Origin: Cymodocea nodosa
Lineage: Eukaryota; Streptophyta; Magnoliopsida; Alismatales; Cymodoceaceae
DNA length: 64,000 nt
Direction: 5' to 3'
Assembly: GCA_036874045.1 (NCBI GenBank)
Contig: JAZBRI010000008.1
Coordinates: 6,711,001-6,775,000 of the forward strand
Made by a program: the position numbers and the translations under genes. Positions 12,511-23,226 of the stretch are shown one piece after another (position 1 is the stretch's first letter; each line of letters opens with the position of its first letter). The notes below the pieces were generated by a model. It saw only the letters and a list, made by a program, of their open reading frames with translations, made no database searches and was not told the DNA's origin.

Positions 12511-13141
12511 AGTAATAAACAAATGTTTTTACAATGAGGTATATACCACGTGCAATAAAATAACTTCAAGTTTATAATGCTAACCTAACACGTTGCCTTA
12601 GTATTCAATATAGCAACTCAACGGGTGCAGTTATGTTAACTTAACGAGTTAAACATGTGCAACTCACGTGATACACTATAATATTTGTAAACCTTAATTT
12701 CACCACGTGTACAATACTAACTTAACGAGTTTGTCTGCTCTTTTACTCACTAACTTAAAGAGTTCTCACGTGACCTATTTTAACATTTAAGTCTATAACT
12801 CAACGAGTTCTCATGTGACCTTTATATAAATAACTCACTAACTTAATGAGTTGTCTTTAACATGCATTGTACATGATATAGGAAATATAACTTTATAACA
12901 TATCATGCTTTATAATAAAAACACACGTTAACTTAATGTTTAGTTAAATGAAAAGTTAGTATAACATAACGACTAGTTATTTAACTCAGTATAATTTTAG
13001 ATCCATTATAGACAAGTATTTATATCAGTAAACTTTTTCTGTATTAATTGATGTTCTTAAGTTACTCTCACAAACAATAGTAATTGAGTAAATATGATTA
13101 TATTCATTTAGCATACATCATCAAAAAGAAAATACTCAACA

Positions 13142-14683
13142 TTTAGTTAATATTAGATTTGTCATTAAGCAACATTAACATTCAGATATTTCAAATAGTA
13201 ACCATTAAAATTTTTAAGTATCTAGGACGATTCAATTTCAGTAAACTATAAAACTATTTTTCATTTTCTAAATCAAACAAACATAAAACATTCATAATAC
13301 TGACAATGATAATATTAATCACGATACAAAACAAATAATACAACACTTTAATATTAAATGTAAACACAGATAATTTGTTATTTTTGGTATTTTTGTTTTG
13401 ATATGTTTCTGAAGATAAGCGAAAGGTGAAATGTAAAAATCTCTATCGATAGTAAAAACTTTCGTCACTACATGCGACACGATTACACCATTAAAAACTT
13501 AATCACTTACAATCTTGCCTCCTCTCCCTATAGAATTGTGAATCAAGAATTGTAAGATGATCTCCTCTTCAGCATATTGACATCAACCCAAAACCAAGGC
13601 TAGAAGCTTTACGATCTCTTGAGATATGAGTCGATACTTAGTGAAAATGGCTTCCCTTCCTGCAACGTGATTACTCCTCATAGTGGTTGTCAATCACCGT
13701 GTTTGGCTCGAAATTGACTTGACATCTGGAAAGTATCCTCACAAACCTCCAATGGTTGGTGATTTTGGTGGTGGTGTGGAGCTTCAGAGAACTTCCGACG
13801 CTTCTTATAGTTAGCGTGGTTCTCCACCTACACACACACACTTTTTGTCTTTCTCCTCTTCTTTTATATTTCCTACAGTAATAGTTGCTTCTACTTAAAT
13901 GATCGGTTGGATTTCCTTCATTCATATCAACGATGGTGATTTCTTCTTCATTCCATGAGTGAATTCCTACGTGATATGTGCAATCGTGGTTTTCCTTCAA
14001 ATTTCCTATTTCTGCAACTACTATAGTGGCATATTAGAAAATAAAGGGTCCGTGGAGTTAGTGTAACTCAACGGACTTACTTCCTTGATTTAACTATAAA
14101 ACACATGCAATAAAGAAATAACTTAACGAGTTCAGATGTTTTGGATAGTTATAACTATAAGTATCTAAAACTTATATGCATTTCGGATAGTTAGTTCCTA
14201 ACCTTCCGAAAGATAATATATGTCAAGTTTCCAGAACGCGACATGTGTCAAGCAATTTTATGATAAAAAGATATTACGGATACTTGAAAACATAACTATC
14301 CGATGCTCAGACACATTTTGGATAATTAGCAAATAACTTACTGAAAATCCACTTAAGTTGTATATTAAGGTTTCAACACGTGTACTCCAGGAAATAATAA
14401 AATATTCTTTAAGCATTTAAAACATAACTGTCTAGTACATGCAATATAACTATCTAAAATAACAGAAAATTCGGATACTTAAGAATTTCAAAGCCTGTAA
14501 CTTACCGATAGTTCAGAAGTATACTTAATCAACGTTAATTTCTTAAAATTATGCAGATTCTTTCATTAAAGCATATAATAGTGCAATTATAACATAATAA
14601 CGTAATTCTCATATGATAAGCTAAATATTATGTAATTAACCATCATTTAACCATTAATATTATGCACTTTTTCATTTTGAACA
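13142..14683 (-). repeat. Athila-like LTR (LTR-b), 3' part cut by Copia-1
   Basis: Minus-oriented LTR starting TGTTCAAAATGAAAAAG at 14683, directly after a purine tract at 14684-14701. It matches LTR-c (15563-17382) along its length but is interrupted at 13141 by Copia-1, and its last part (equivalent to 15563-15990) is lost. A minus-strand ORF of 109 codons at 13671-14000 has no support as a gene; its sequence simply recurs in every LTR copy. Confidence 0.75.
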
Positions 14684-15228
14684 CTTCCCCCATACTTAAA
14701 TTTTTACTAGTCCCTTAGCAAATTACTAAGATCTAACTAGTTGGTCTTTCTAAAGTGCTAGAACTAATTCTTCATTTTGTATTTTTAGAATACATAGATT
14801 AGATTAATGTAAAGATATTCTATATTAATTCAGTAATCTATTTTAACATTGTTTTCTCCTCTTCAACTTGCAAATATATTTAAAACATATGTAAATTACA
14901 TACAAAATATATTAGCATCACATAGGTGGTAATTGTATTATCATTTTTTTTCTTAAACATCTGTTATTCTGAATTTTTCATTATGATTTCTAGAATAAAT
15001 TTCAACTACATACGAATCAAAACACAATCCAACTCAATATGATTAAAACAAGAAGAATAATGAATTGTATCTTAGATAAACAACTTCAAAAGTCTAATCT
15101 AGATTCATACTTTAGTAATCTTAGATAACAGAAAATATACTCGATTCAAAAAATATTTGTGTTTTACAAAATTCTTTTATCTTTTCAGAATAGTATATGC
15201 ATATTTGTACATTAAAAGTTAACTTGAA

Positions 15229-15404
15229 AAGCTTGAATCATACAAGAGCTTTCTAGTGTACCCATGTATCGAGCTTTCAGTCAACAATCCCATATCCTAG
15301 GTTGCCAGATATAAAGAGTCCTTTTTTAGGTCAATAATCCTTACATACCTATCTGCTCAAGTACAAAAGGCTCGTGATCAAACAAGTCAATAAACTCTCA
15401 AAGT
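15229..15404 (-). repeat. 190-bp conserved core, Athila-like copy 1
   Basis: Same AAGCTTGAATCATACAAGAG ... AAACTCTCAAAG block as in the copia elements, with a small deletion in the middle (CCCATATCCTAGGTTGCC). Orientation relative to its element is the same as in copia. Confidence 0.8.
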
Positions 15405-15537
15405 TTTTTTCCTTTTTCTTTTCAACACAGTATATATACGTATTTCATTAATACAGATGTAATAAAACACAAATGTCATATAATCCTGCTTCTATAATTT
15501 ACTGAAAACATGAATCCATATCAATAAGTGTTCGTGT

Positions 15538-15554
15538 TTCCCAGCACTACACTA
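15538..15554 (-). other. Decayed primer binding site, tRNA-Asp type
   Basis: Minus strand TAGTGTAGTGCTGGGAA aligns with TGGCGTCGTTATCGGGGA of Gy1, preceded in both by CAAGTTTT-C. It marks the 3' end of LTR-c. It is divergent and supported mainly by the shared flanks. Confidence 0.5.
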
Positions 15555-15562
15555 GAAAAACT

Positions 15563-17382
15563 TGGATTTGTTACTTCTATTTTTACTTAATTAATTTATC
15601 TTTATCCCTATTCTTTCTTTTAGAAGTAAACAAACAACCTTTAATACAATTTAGATATTAATTCTAATTTGTACTTTAATTGTAAGAGCACAGTGCCTAT
15701 TGTATCAGTGTGCAAGTACAGGTCGATCCCACAGGGAATTGCTGACGAATTTAAGAAATGTTTGATTCTGAACAATTCAAATTTATATTCAATAAGCACT
15801 CCGTTGAGTTACAGTTAACTCAACGGACTAAGTTCGTTGAGTTATGGCTAACTCAACGGACTATCCTCGTGGACTTAAGTTAACTCCACGAGCCTGTCTC
15901 TTTATAATACTGCTATTTATAGAGGAATTCGGTCAACCATTGGGCGATTCCACAGATTGTAAATAACATCAATTAAGCTTTTTAATGCTAGTTAACATTG
16001 GATTTATCATTAAGCAATACTAACATTCAGATGATTCAAACAGTAACCATTAAAATCTTTAAGTTTTTTTGTACGAACCAATTTCAGTAAACTGTAAAAT
16101 TAAAACTAACATAAAACAATCACAAAACTGATACAGATAACATTAATCACGATACAACACAAACAATACAACACTCAAATACAACATACAAACAAAGATA
16201 AATTGTTTTTGGTATTTTTGCTTTTGATGAAATGGGCGAAAGGTGAAATGTAAAGTAATCTCACTTGACAGTAAATACTTCTGACACTACTTGCAACGTG
16301 ATTACACCACTGAAAATTAAACCACTTACAATTCTATCTCCTCTCCCTATAGAATCGCAAGTCCAGAATTGCAAGATGATCTCCTCTTCAGCATACAGGC
16401 ATCAACCCAAAGCCAAGGCTAAAAGCTTTACGATCTCCTGAAATATGAGTCGGCGCTTGGTGAAAATGTCTTCCCTTCCCGTGACGTGATCACTCCTCAT
16501 AGTGGTTGTTAGACATTGTGTTTGGCTCAGAATCGACCCGACATCAGGCAAGTATCCTCATAGACCTCCGTTGATTGGTGATTATGGTGGTGATACGATG
16601 GTTGGTGTGATACTTTGGAGAATCGCCGATACTGTCTGTAGAAAGCTCGGTGCTCCTCCTTTGTATACACTGGTCATCCATCGATCACACACCCTTCTTC
16701 TTTTTTTCTTCTTTTCTTTTATATTTCTTCAGTAGTAACTGCTTCTGCTTGAATGGTTGGTTGGATTTCCTTCCTTCAGATCAACGGCGATGATTTCTTT
16801 CTCCCTACGCGATTGAATTCCTGCGTGATACGTGCAAATGTGGTTTTTCCTTCCAACTGTCTGTTCCTGCAACCGCTACAGTGGCATTTTAGAAAATATA
16901 TAGTTCGTGGAGTTACAGATAACTCAACGGACTTTCTTCGTTGATTTAACTATAAAACACGTGCAAAAAATAACAACTTAAGTTTATAACGCTAACCTAA
17001 CGCGTTACCTTAGTGTATTTCATGTAACTCAATGCGTGCAGTTATACTAACTTAACGAGTTATAACGTAAGTAAATCTACTAGCTCTCAACACGTGTCAA
17101 CAGCAGTTTAAACATAAAATAACATTTCGGAGAGTTACAGGTATAACTATCTGATACTCAGATGCATTTTCGGATACTTAAGAATTTCACAGCCTGCAAC
17201 TTACTAACAGTTCATAAATGTACTAAATTAACATTAATTCACCAAAATTAAGTAGATTCTTCAATTAAAGCATATAACAGTGCAATTATAACATAATGGC
17301 TTAATTCTCATATGATAAGCTAAATATTATGCAATTAACCATCATTTAACCTTTAATAATATGCACTTTTTCAATCTAAACA
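15563..17382 (-). repeat. Athila-like LTR (LTR-c), most complete copy
   Basis: About 1820 bases, minus orientation, from TGTTTAGATTG at 17382 to about 15563. It contains the reversed GTCGATCCCACAGGG block at 15720-15737, a 29-bp dyad at 15816-15844, and a 110-bp stretch (about 16950-17060) shared with copia LTRs. The part 16105-17382 is almost identical to LTR-d (21440-22723). Plus-strand ORFs at 16502-16735 and 16753-16944 recur only because the LTR recurs. Confidence 0.8.
15816..15844. promoter_or_regulatory. 29-bp dyad in LTR-c
   Basis: Arms TAACTCAACGGA and TTCGTTGAGTTA separated by CTAAG; one mismatch between the 12-base arms. The same arrangement occurs in both F-box cassettes. Confidence 0.6.
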
Positions 17383-18684
17383 CTTCCCCCATACCTAAAT
17401 TTTGCTAGTCCCTTAGCAAACTAAGATCTAATTAATTGGTCTTTCAAAAAGTGCTAGAATTAATTCTTCCCCTTTTGTTTTTTTTCTTCTGTTTATCATA
17501 AACATATATTTTGTATGTTTCAGTAATCAACCTGCAAAGATATTTAGAATATATGTAAATTACATACAAAGTATATCATCTTCATATAGGTGTTAATTAT
17601 ATTATCGTTTGTTCTTCTTTTCATCATCTGTAATCCTGAATTTTCCAATAAGTTTTCTAGAAGAAATTTCAACAACATACGAATCAAAGTACAATCCAAT
17701 TCAATCTGATTAAGACAAGTAGAATAAAGAACTGTATTTCCATTAAACAACTTCAAAAGTCAATTCCAGATTCATATTTCAGCAATTCTAGATTACAGAA
17801 AATATACTCGATTCATAAGATATCTGTATTTCACAAAACACTTGTATCTTTTCAGAACAGTATATGTTTTTTTTTTTTTGTTTACTTTAAAAGTTAATTT
17901 GACAAGCTTGAATCATACAAGAGCTTTCTAATGTACCCATGTAACGAGCTTTCAGTCAACAATCCCAGATCTGATCAGGATCTTAGGTTGCCAGATTTTC
18001 AGAGTCCTTTTTCAGGTCAACAATCCTTACATACCTATCTGCTCAAGTACAAAAGGCTCGTGATCTAACAAGTCAATAAACTCTCAAAGTTTTTTTTTTT
18101 TTTTTTTCTAAAAATAAATGCACACACAAAACAAAGCATTAATCACATACTGTATATGCATGTATTTCATTAATATAGATGTAGTAAAACACCAATCTCA
18201 TATAGTCCTGCTTCTATCATTTACTAAAGATATGAATCCATAACAATAAGCTCATACTTTATCTGTAGTTTAATAAGATCTACACATAAATCATTCTACA
18301 AGTTCAATCAGTCAAAGTAAATGTATCTTTCATCATATGTGTTTCATTTAATCTAGAATTCACATCTCAGCTCCTTCAGGACTTCAGATAATTTTCTGAT
18401 TAAGCATTAAATATTCAGATTTCATTTTAAAATCGTGAAACTGTTAAACTCATGAAATTCAGAAAAATCATAAGATACTATATCTAGATTTACATAAATA
18501 ATAAATTCTATAGCATCTTTTATAGCCTTCTAAATATAACATTCAAGCAGTTTATAAAAATTTTATAGTCTCAATTATCAGATAGTTACAGCAAGTTCAT
18601 AAAAATTTTCAATTTCCTCAAAACTTTGTAGTACCATTTTAATTCCTTTAATTAACAAACTTACATGGCTGTTACTTTAATTAC
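17383..18684 (-). mobile_element. Shared noncoding module next to F-box unit 1, ending in purine tract
   Basis: About 1.3 kb without a supported ORF, between the F-box 3' region and LTR-c. In element sense it ends with GTATGGGGGAAG at 17383-17394 beside the LTR start, a good polypurine tract. It holds the 190-bp core at 17904-18090. It is homologous to the pol to ORF-X spacer of the copia elements, including the TATTTTGTATG and GATTCATATG blocks. Confidence 0.7.
17904..18090 (-). repeat. 190-bp conserved core, Athila-like copy 2
   Basis: Complete copy, including CCCAGATCTGATCAGGATC and GGTTGCCAGATTT, very close to the copia copies despite lying in a gypsy-type element. Confidence 0.8.
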
Positions 18685-18726
18685 CTCCCCCCCCATACCT
18701 ACATTTTGCATTGTCCTCAATGTAAA
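18685..18726 (-). other. Athila-type polypurine tract beyond F-box unit 1
   Basis: Minus strand CATTGAGGACAATGCAAAAT followed by GTAGGTATGGGGGGGGAGGT. The GAGGACAATG...GGGGG arrangement is the usual plant gypsy pre-LTR signal. F-box unit 2 has the same signal at 23186-23226. This suggests the F-box units derive from an element whose 3' LTR once began here. Confidence 0.55.
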
Positions 18727-19348
18727 AGATTTGACAATAAGTACAGTAATTGTAGTAGGCATGAATAAAGTTTTGTTTGATTTAAAATTCAGGATAAGTA
18801 ATTGGTTACATACCTTGTTCAATTTGTATCTCTTTCTGCATATTTCGATTTTTGATTTTGAAAAACTTTTCATTCCCAGATAAACACAGAATATAAAACA
18901 AAATAACATTTAACAGATATTAATAAATCAGTGTCTTGTGTGGAACCCAGACTCCTATGCCTTTGGTGGCTCACAAGCAAGCCAGTTGGTTTCCCAGAAC
19001 AGATACCAACAAACTGGATTGATATTTTGTTTTGTTTGTTTTTTTTTTTATAAAATGAACATGAAAAACTTCAAAATTCCTCTTTTTTTTTTTTCTAAAA
19101 ATAAATGCAGAATACACACGTTAAACACACAAAATCACAACTTAAGAACATGATTGAAAAGTAGAAACAAATGGAATAAATGTATCAGTCCAAGCAAACT
19201 TTTTAGGCATAGTTCTTCTTGTTATTAATTCTATTTTAATGCAGTTCTTGTTCCTTCTTAATTTGTAAACATGTAATATATTATAAATTCCAAATACAAT
19301 TGTATTACCATTAATGATATGAAATGCAAAAAGGGATCCTTTTTGGTT
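18727..19348 (-). other. 3' region of F-box unit 1
   Basis: Noncoding. A block at 18925-19035 (GTGGAACCCAGACTCC..., GGTTTCCCAGAAC...) is strongly kept in unit 2 at 23495-23600, which is unusual for untranslated DNA. Long T-runs are at 19038 and 19084. Confidence 0.45.
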
Positions 19349-20281
19349 CTAGGGTAATGTAGCAGTTTCTATTTCTACATCTATTTCAATATACTCCTCT
19401 TCCCACTTCCATTCATTTATGTCTTCCATAATCCATATTTGAAATTTCATCAGTTCCTCCCACCATCTTATCAGACATAAAGTAGGATCATCTTCTTCAT
19501 TATACCACATTCCTATTTGAATTTTATTAAAATCTGTAGATGGTGGTTTAGCTATTTCACTCGGTGCAGGTAAAATTTCTATATATTCATCATAACTGTC
19601 TATGCTCACTATGTATAAATCAGATCCATATGCTATTGATATCTCTATGACTAGATATATATATCCATCAAGTATGACATGTGTTTGGTTAATTAATGAT
19701 TTCTGTCCCAGATATATCATAATATTTTCATTCCAAGATCTATTCAGAAAATTATACACACTTAAGCGTAAATCTTCACCCCAATTTCTTGTAGGTCTCC
19801 AATAATATAATTTTTCAGGAATTGCAGAATTTTTATTAGAAAATATTAAAGCTGACCCACAATTTATAGTTAGTGCTTCAAATATATTAGGTCTTCCTAT
19901 ATTCCATTCTTCTCCTGGTATAGGATTTCTTATCAAAATATCAGGTAATGATAAACTTGCATACCTTGGTCTCGTCTTGTATATGATTAATCCTTCATCT
20001 ATCCCCAAAATATGACTCATTCCTTCTAATGCATTGGGTGGAATTCCAGTAGTTTCTTCCATAGCCAGATATTCATGGGTATTTGAACTACGATTAAATG
20101 ACCTCCATATGAATCCATCTTTAATCTTAGTCATTTTTGCAGCTTGAAGTACCTGAAAATATTTTTCTTCAATACAGTCTTTAATTTCCTTTGATACACA
20201 ACACAACTTGCACAGATCTTTAGCTGATAAGTTACTTAGTATTTCCCTTTGTGCATCCAACGGTAATTGCATTAATTCCAT
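19349..20281 (-). CDS. Intact F-box protein carried in an Athila-like unit
   Basis: 310 codons. The N-terminal F-box spans about residues 1-45: LPLDAQREILSNLSAKDLCKLCCVSKEIKD, with the Leu-Pro start and the C-x-V-x-K core. The rest resembles an F-box-associated region rich in Ile, Trp and Tyr (HILGIDEGLIIY, ILIRNPIPGEEWNIG, LYIVSIDSYDEYIEILPAP, QIWIMEDINEWKWEEEYIEI). Such proteins normally join an SCF ubiquitin ligase through SKP1 and select a target; the target is unknown. It follows gag (stop at 20470) by 189 bases on the same strand, where pol would be. A TTTTATTTTACAG acceptor-like run ends 8 bases before the ATG. Unlike everything around it, the frame has no stops. Confidence 0.85.
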   Translation of the reverse strand: MELMQLPLDAQREILSNLSAKDLCKLCCVSKEIKDCIEEKYFQVLQAAKMTKIKDGFIWRSFNRSSNTHEYLAMEETTGIPPNALEGMSHILGIDEGLIIYKTRPRYASLSLPDILIRNPIPGEEWNIGRPNIFEALTINCGSALIFSNKNSAIPEKLYYWRPTRNWGEDLRLSVYNFLNRSWNENIMIYLGQKSLINQTHVILDGYIYLVIEISIAYGSDLYIVSIDSYDEYIEILPAPSEIAKPPSTDFNKIQIGMWYNEEDDPTLCLIRWWEELMKFQIWIMEDINEWKWEEEYIEIDVEIETATLP

Positions 20282-20365
20282 TTGTCAATTCTGTAAAATA
20301 AAAACAAAAATTTAGCAGAGACAAAAATTAACATAACTACTGCACACCCTCGTGGAGTTAAGGCA

Positions 20366-20394
20366 TAACTCAACGGACTAAGTTCGTTGAGTTA
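20366..20394. promoter_or_regulatory. 29-bp dyad between gag and F-box (unit 1)
   Basis: Arms TAACTCAACGGA and TTCGTTGAGTTA around CTAAG, identical to the dyad in LTR-c. It lies between the gag stop and the F-box start. Confidence 0.55.
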
Positions 20395-20469
20395 AAAATT
20401 AACTCTACGATACTATTAACTTAAAACAAAACATATATACATACAGATAATTGCTTCAGATATGCTGCT

Positions 20470-21439
20470 TCATTCAGCTGCCCTCCCAGAAGAGGTATCA
20501 ATTTCATTAACTGTTCTATTGACAAGATTAGGTATAGCTTGTATTGGCAATCCTCCAATAGGTCTAACTTCCATTGGTTCCTTCTGTCTAAGTGATATAT
20601 TTCTATTCTGATTTTGAATTGCAGCATTTCCAAATATAAATTCTAGACGATTGTTTACTTGCTAGATTATCTTTTCTAATTTCTCTATTCTAGCTCCTTG
20701 TTCAATTAATACTTCATAACTTATGTTCTTCTCATTTATATTTTCTCCTCCCTGGAAATTGTTGTTTCTCCAAGATAAATTCGGGTGATTTCTCCAATTA
20801 GGATTATAAGAATTTCCCAAGTTATCTCTCTGGTTTCTAGCATAAATAATATCTAAGTCATTTATGTTTGTATTCTTTTCTGCTAGCTTTTGATTTAATG
20901 ATAACTCTTCTATTTTCTTTGTTAATTCATTTAATTTCACCTCAAGCATAGTATTGGAATCTATTTCTTGCATTCCTCTTGGCAATAATCTTTTATCTAC
21001 AATAGCTTCAACCAAATTTTCCCACTATGTAGTTCTTTTTGCAAAATTTTCTAAATATGCCCATACTTCTTCACTACATAATTTTAAAAATCCATTTTGA
21101 CAAGTAGATTCTAATAAAGATTTCGTTGAAACATCTATGACTTCATAAATTATGCCTATTAATTGTGCTTTACTCATTGCATGATGTGGACATTGAGTCA
21201 GTAAATCTTTAAATCTTTCAAAATATTTCTAGAATGATTCACCCTGTTTTTGGCTACACAATAAAATTTCTTTCTTCTTTTTAATCGTTTGATGTGTTGG
21301 ATAATATTTTTCCAAAAATATAGAGCAAAATTCAGTCCACGTAGAAATTGAATCAGGTGACAAAGTATATAACCATCTCTTAGCTGTGTCTTTTAAAGAA
21401 AAAGGGATATATCTAAGTTTAATAGCATCTACACTCATG
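20470..21439 (-). pseudogene. Athila-like gag of F-box unit 1, 5' end missing
   Basis: Gag with the retrotransposon-gag core AIKLRYIPFSLKDTAKRWLYTL, YYPTHQTIKKKKEI, and the Athila C-terminal motif YNPNWRNHPNLSWRNNNF. A coiled Glu/Lys/Leu stretch (LNELTKKIEELSLNQ) lies before it. It begins abruptly at 21439, where LTR-d sequence joins (ACACTCATGTT/AAAACTAAC), so the first 120 codons or so are lost. Premature stops occur at about 21228 and 21027, both at CAG or TGG codons, and near 20660. It ends at TGA 20470. No protease or RT follows. Confidence 0.8.
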
Positions 21440-22723
21440 TTAAAACTAACATAAAACAATCACAAAACTGATACAGATAACATTAATCACGATACAACAC
21501 AAACAATACAACACTTAAATACAACATACAAACAAAGATAAATTGTTTTTGGTATTTTTGTTTTTGATGAAATGAGCGAAAGGTGAAATGTAAAGTAATC
21601 TCACTTGACAGTAAATACTTCCGACACTACTTGCAATGCGATTACACCACTGAAAATTAAACCACTTACAATTCTGTCTCCTCTCCCTATAGAATCGCGA
21701 GTCCAGAATTGCAAGATGATCTCCTCTTCAGCATACAGGCATCAACCCGAAGCTAAGGCTAAAAGCTTTATGATCTCCTGAAATATGAGTCGGCACTTGG
21801 TGAAAATGTCTTCCCTTCCTGCGACGCGATCACTCCTCACAGTGGTTGTCAAGCACTGTGTTTGGCTCGGAATCGAACTGACATCAGGCAAGTATCCTCA
21901 TAGACCTCCGATGATTGGTGATTATGGTGGTGATACGATGGTTGGTGTGATACTTCGGAGAATCGCCGATACTGTTTGCAGAAAGCTCGGTGCTTGTCCT
22001 TTGTATACATTGGCCGTCCATCGATCATACACCCTTCTTCTTTTTTTCTTCTTTTCTTTTATATTTCTTCAATAGTAACTACTTCTGCTTGAATGGTCGG
22101 TTGGATTTCCTTCCTTCAGATCAACGGCGATGATTTCTTTCTCCCTACGCGATTGAATTCCTGCGTGATACGTGCAAATGTGGTTTTTCCTTCCAACTGT
22201 CTGTTCCTGCAACCGCTACAGTGGCATTTTAGAAAATATATAGTCCGTGGAGTTACAGATAACTCAACGGACTTTCTTCGTTGATTTAACTATAAAACAC
22301 GTGCAAAAAATAACAACTTAAGTTTATAACGCTAACCTAACGTGTTACCTTAGTATATTTTCATGTAACTCAACGCGTGCAGTTATACTAACTTAACGAG
22401 TTATAACGTAAGTAAATCTACTAGCTCTCAACACGTGTCAGCAGCAGTTTAAACATAAAATAACATTTCGAAGAGTTACAGGTATAACTATTCGATGCTC
22501 AGATGCATTTTCGGATACTTAAGAATTTCACAGCCTGCAACTTACTAACAGTTCATAAATGTACTAAATTAACATTAATTCACCAAAATTAAGTAGATTC
22601 TTCAATTAAAGCATATAACAGTGCAATTATAACATAATGGCTTAATTCTCATATGATAAGCTAAATATTATGCAATTAACCATCATTTAACCGTTAATAA
22701 TATGCACTTTTTCATTCTAAACA
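21440..22723 (-). repeat. Athila-like LTR (LTR-d), 3' part deleted
   Basis: Minus-oriented, starting TGTTTAGAATG at 22723. It is nearly identical to 16105-17382 of LTR-c, so the two are recent duplicates. It is truncated at 21440, where it joins gag of unit 1, and at 22723 it joins the module of unit 2 without the purine tract. Plus-strand ORFs at 21785-22075 and 22093-22284 are LTR sequence, not genes. Confidence 0.8.
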
Positions 22724-23185
22724 ATAAGCTCATACTTTTTCTATAGTTTAATAAGATTTACACATAAATCATTCTACAAGTTTAATCAATCAAATTAAAT
22801 GTATCCCTGATCATATGTATTTCATTTAATCCAAAAATCAACATTTCAACTCTTTCAGGATTTCAAATCTTTTACTGAGTTTCAGTTAAACATTCTGATT
22901 TCTTTTAAAATCGTGAAACTGTTAAACTCATAAAATTCAATAAAAACATAAGATACTATATCTAGATTTGTATTAATAGTAAAATTTGTAGCATCTTATA
23001 TAAGATTCTAAATATAACATTCAAGTAGTTATAGTTCTTAAAAATTTAAAAGTCTTAATTATTGGATAGTTATAGGAATTTTCGGTTAGTTACAGCAAAT
23101 TCATACAAAATTTTCAATTTCTATAGAATTTTGCAGTACCATCCCAGTCCTTTAATTAACAAAATTACTTAGATTTTAATATAAC
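22724..23185 (-). mobile_element. Truncated shared module of F-box unit 2
   Basis: Matches 18245-18684 of unit 1. The 190-bp core and terminal purine tract are missing because the left part is deleted at the LTR-d junction. No ORF. Confidence 0.65.
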
Positions 23186-23226
23186 TACCTCCCCCTCATA
23201 CCTACATTTTGCATTGTCCTCAATGT
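23186..23226 (-). other. Athila-type polypurine tract beyond F-box unit 2
   Basis: Minus strand CATTGAGGACAATGCAAAAT then GTATGAGGGGGAGGT, the counterpart of 18685-18726. The sequence inside is unit 2; the LTR that should start here is replaced by module DNA. Confidence 0.5.

Larger units (their letters stand above)
3399..13141 (-). mobile_element. Copia-1: Sirevirus-type Ty1/copia element, 3' LTR lost
   Basis: On the minus strand the order is 5' LTR (11614-13141), primer site, gag, pol, noncoding module, then ORF-X. The left end is cut at about 3399, at sequence equivalent to 58453 in Copia-5, so the terminal polypurine tracts and 3' LTR are missing and the element abuts the Gy1 RT. The right end sits inside an Athila-like LTR that resumes at 13142 (TTTAG). 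No target-site duplication can be tested because the left flank is gone. Confidence 0.85.
11614..13141 (-). repeat. 5' LTR of Copia-1
   Basis: 1528 bases, minus orientation: begins TGTTGAGTATTTTC at 13141 and ends GATCCTACA at 11614. It holds a TATA box (12040-12048), a 33-bp tandem repeat (12389-12510) and many AACTTAACGAGTT and ACGTG motifs. It is intact compared with the other copies and ends exactly where Athila-like LTR sequence resumes. Confidence 0.9.
14684..15562 (-). mobile_element. Short noncoding internal region of an Athila-like deletion derivative
   Basis: Between LTR-b and LTR-c. In minus sense it runs from a decayed tRNA-Asp-type primer site (15538-15554) straight into the shared noncoding module with the 190-bp core (15229-15404), and ends at a purine tract GTATGGGGGAAG (14684-14695) beside LTR-b. 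No gag or pol remains. It can be read as a non-autonomous derivative with both cis ends kept and the coding part deleted. Confidence 0.65.

Noticed and set aside
15720..15737. GTCGATCCCACAGGG block as a possible tRNA TpsiC arm
   Set aside because: Short match without cloverleaf context; it also occurs reversed in the Gy1 LTR, so it belongs to the LTR.
16502..16735. Plus-strand ORF (VVRHCVWLRI...) with relatives at 21785-22075 and part at 56312-56633
   Set aside because: It recurs only because the Athila-like LTR recurs, lies antisense to the element, and is not kept open in LTR-b.
16753..16944. 63-codon ORF identical to 22093-22284
   Set aside because: Identity reflects the recent LTR-c/LTR-d duplication; length is within chance and there are no domain features.
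18661..18909. Overlapping ORFs on both strands
   Set aside because: AT-rich and not kept in unit 2; the region is better explained by the purine tract.
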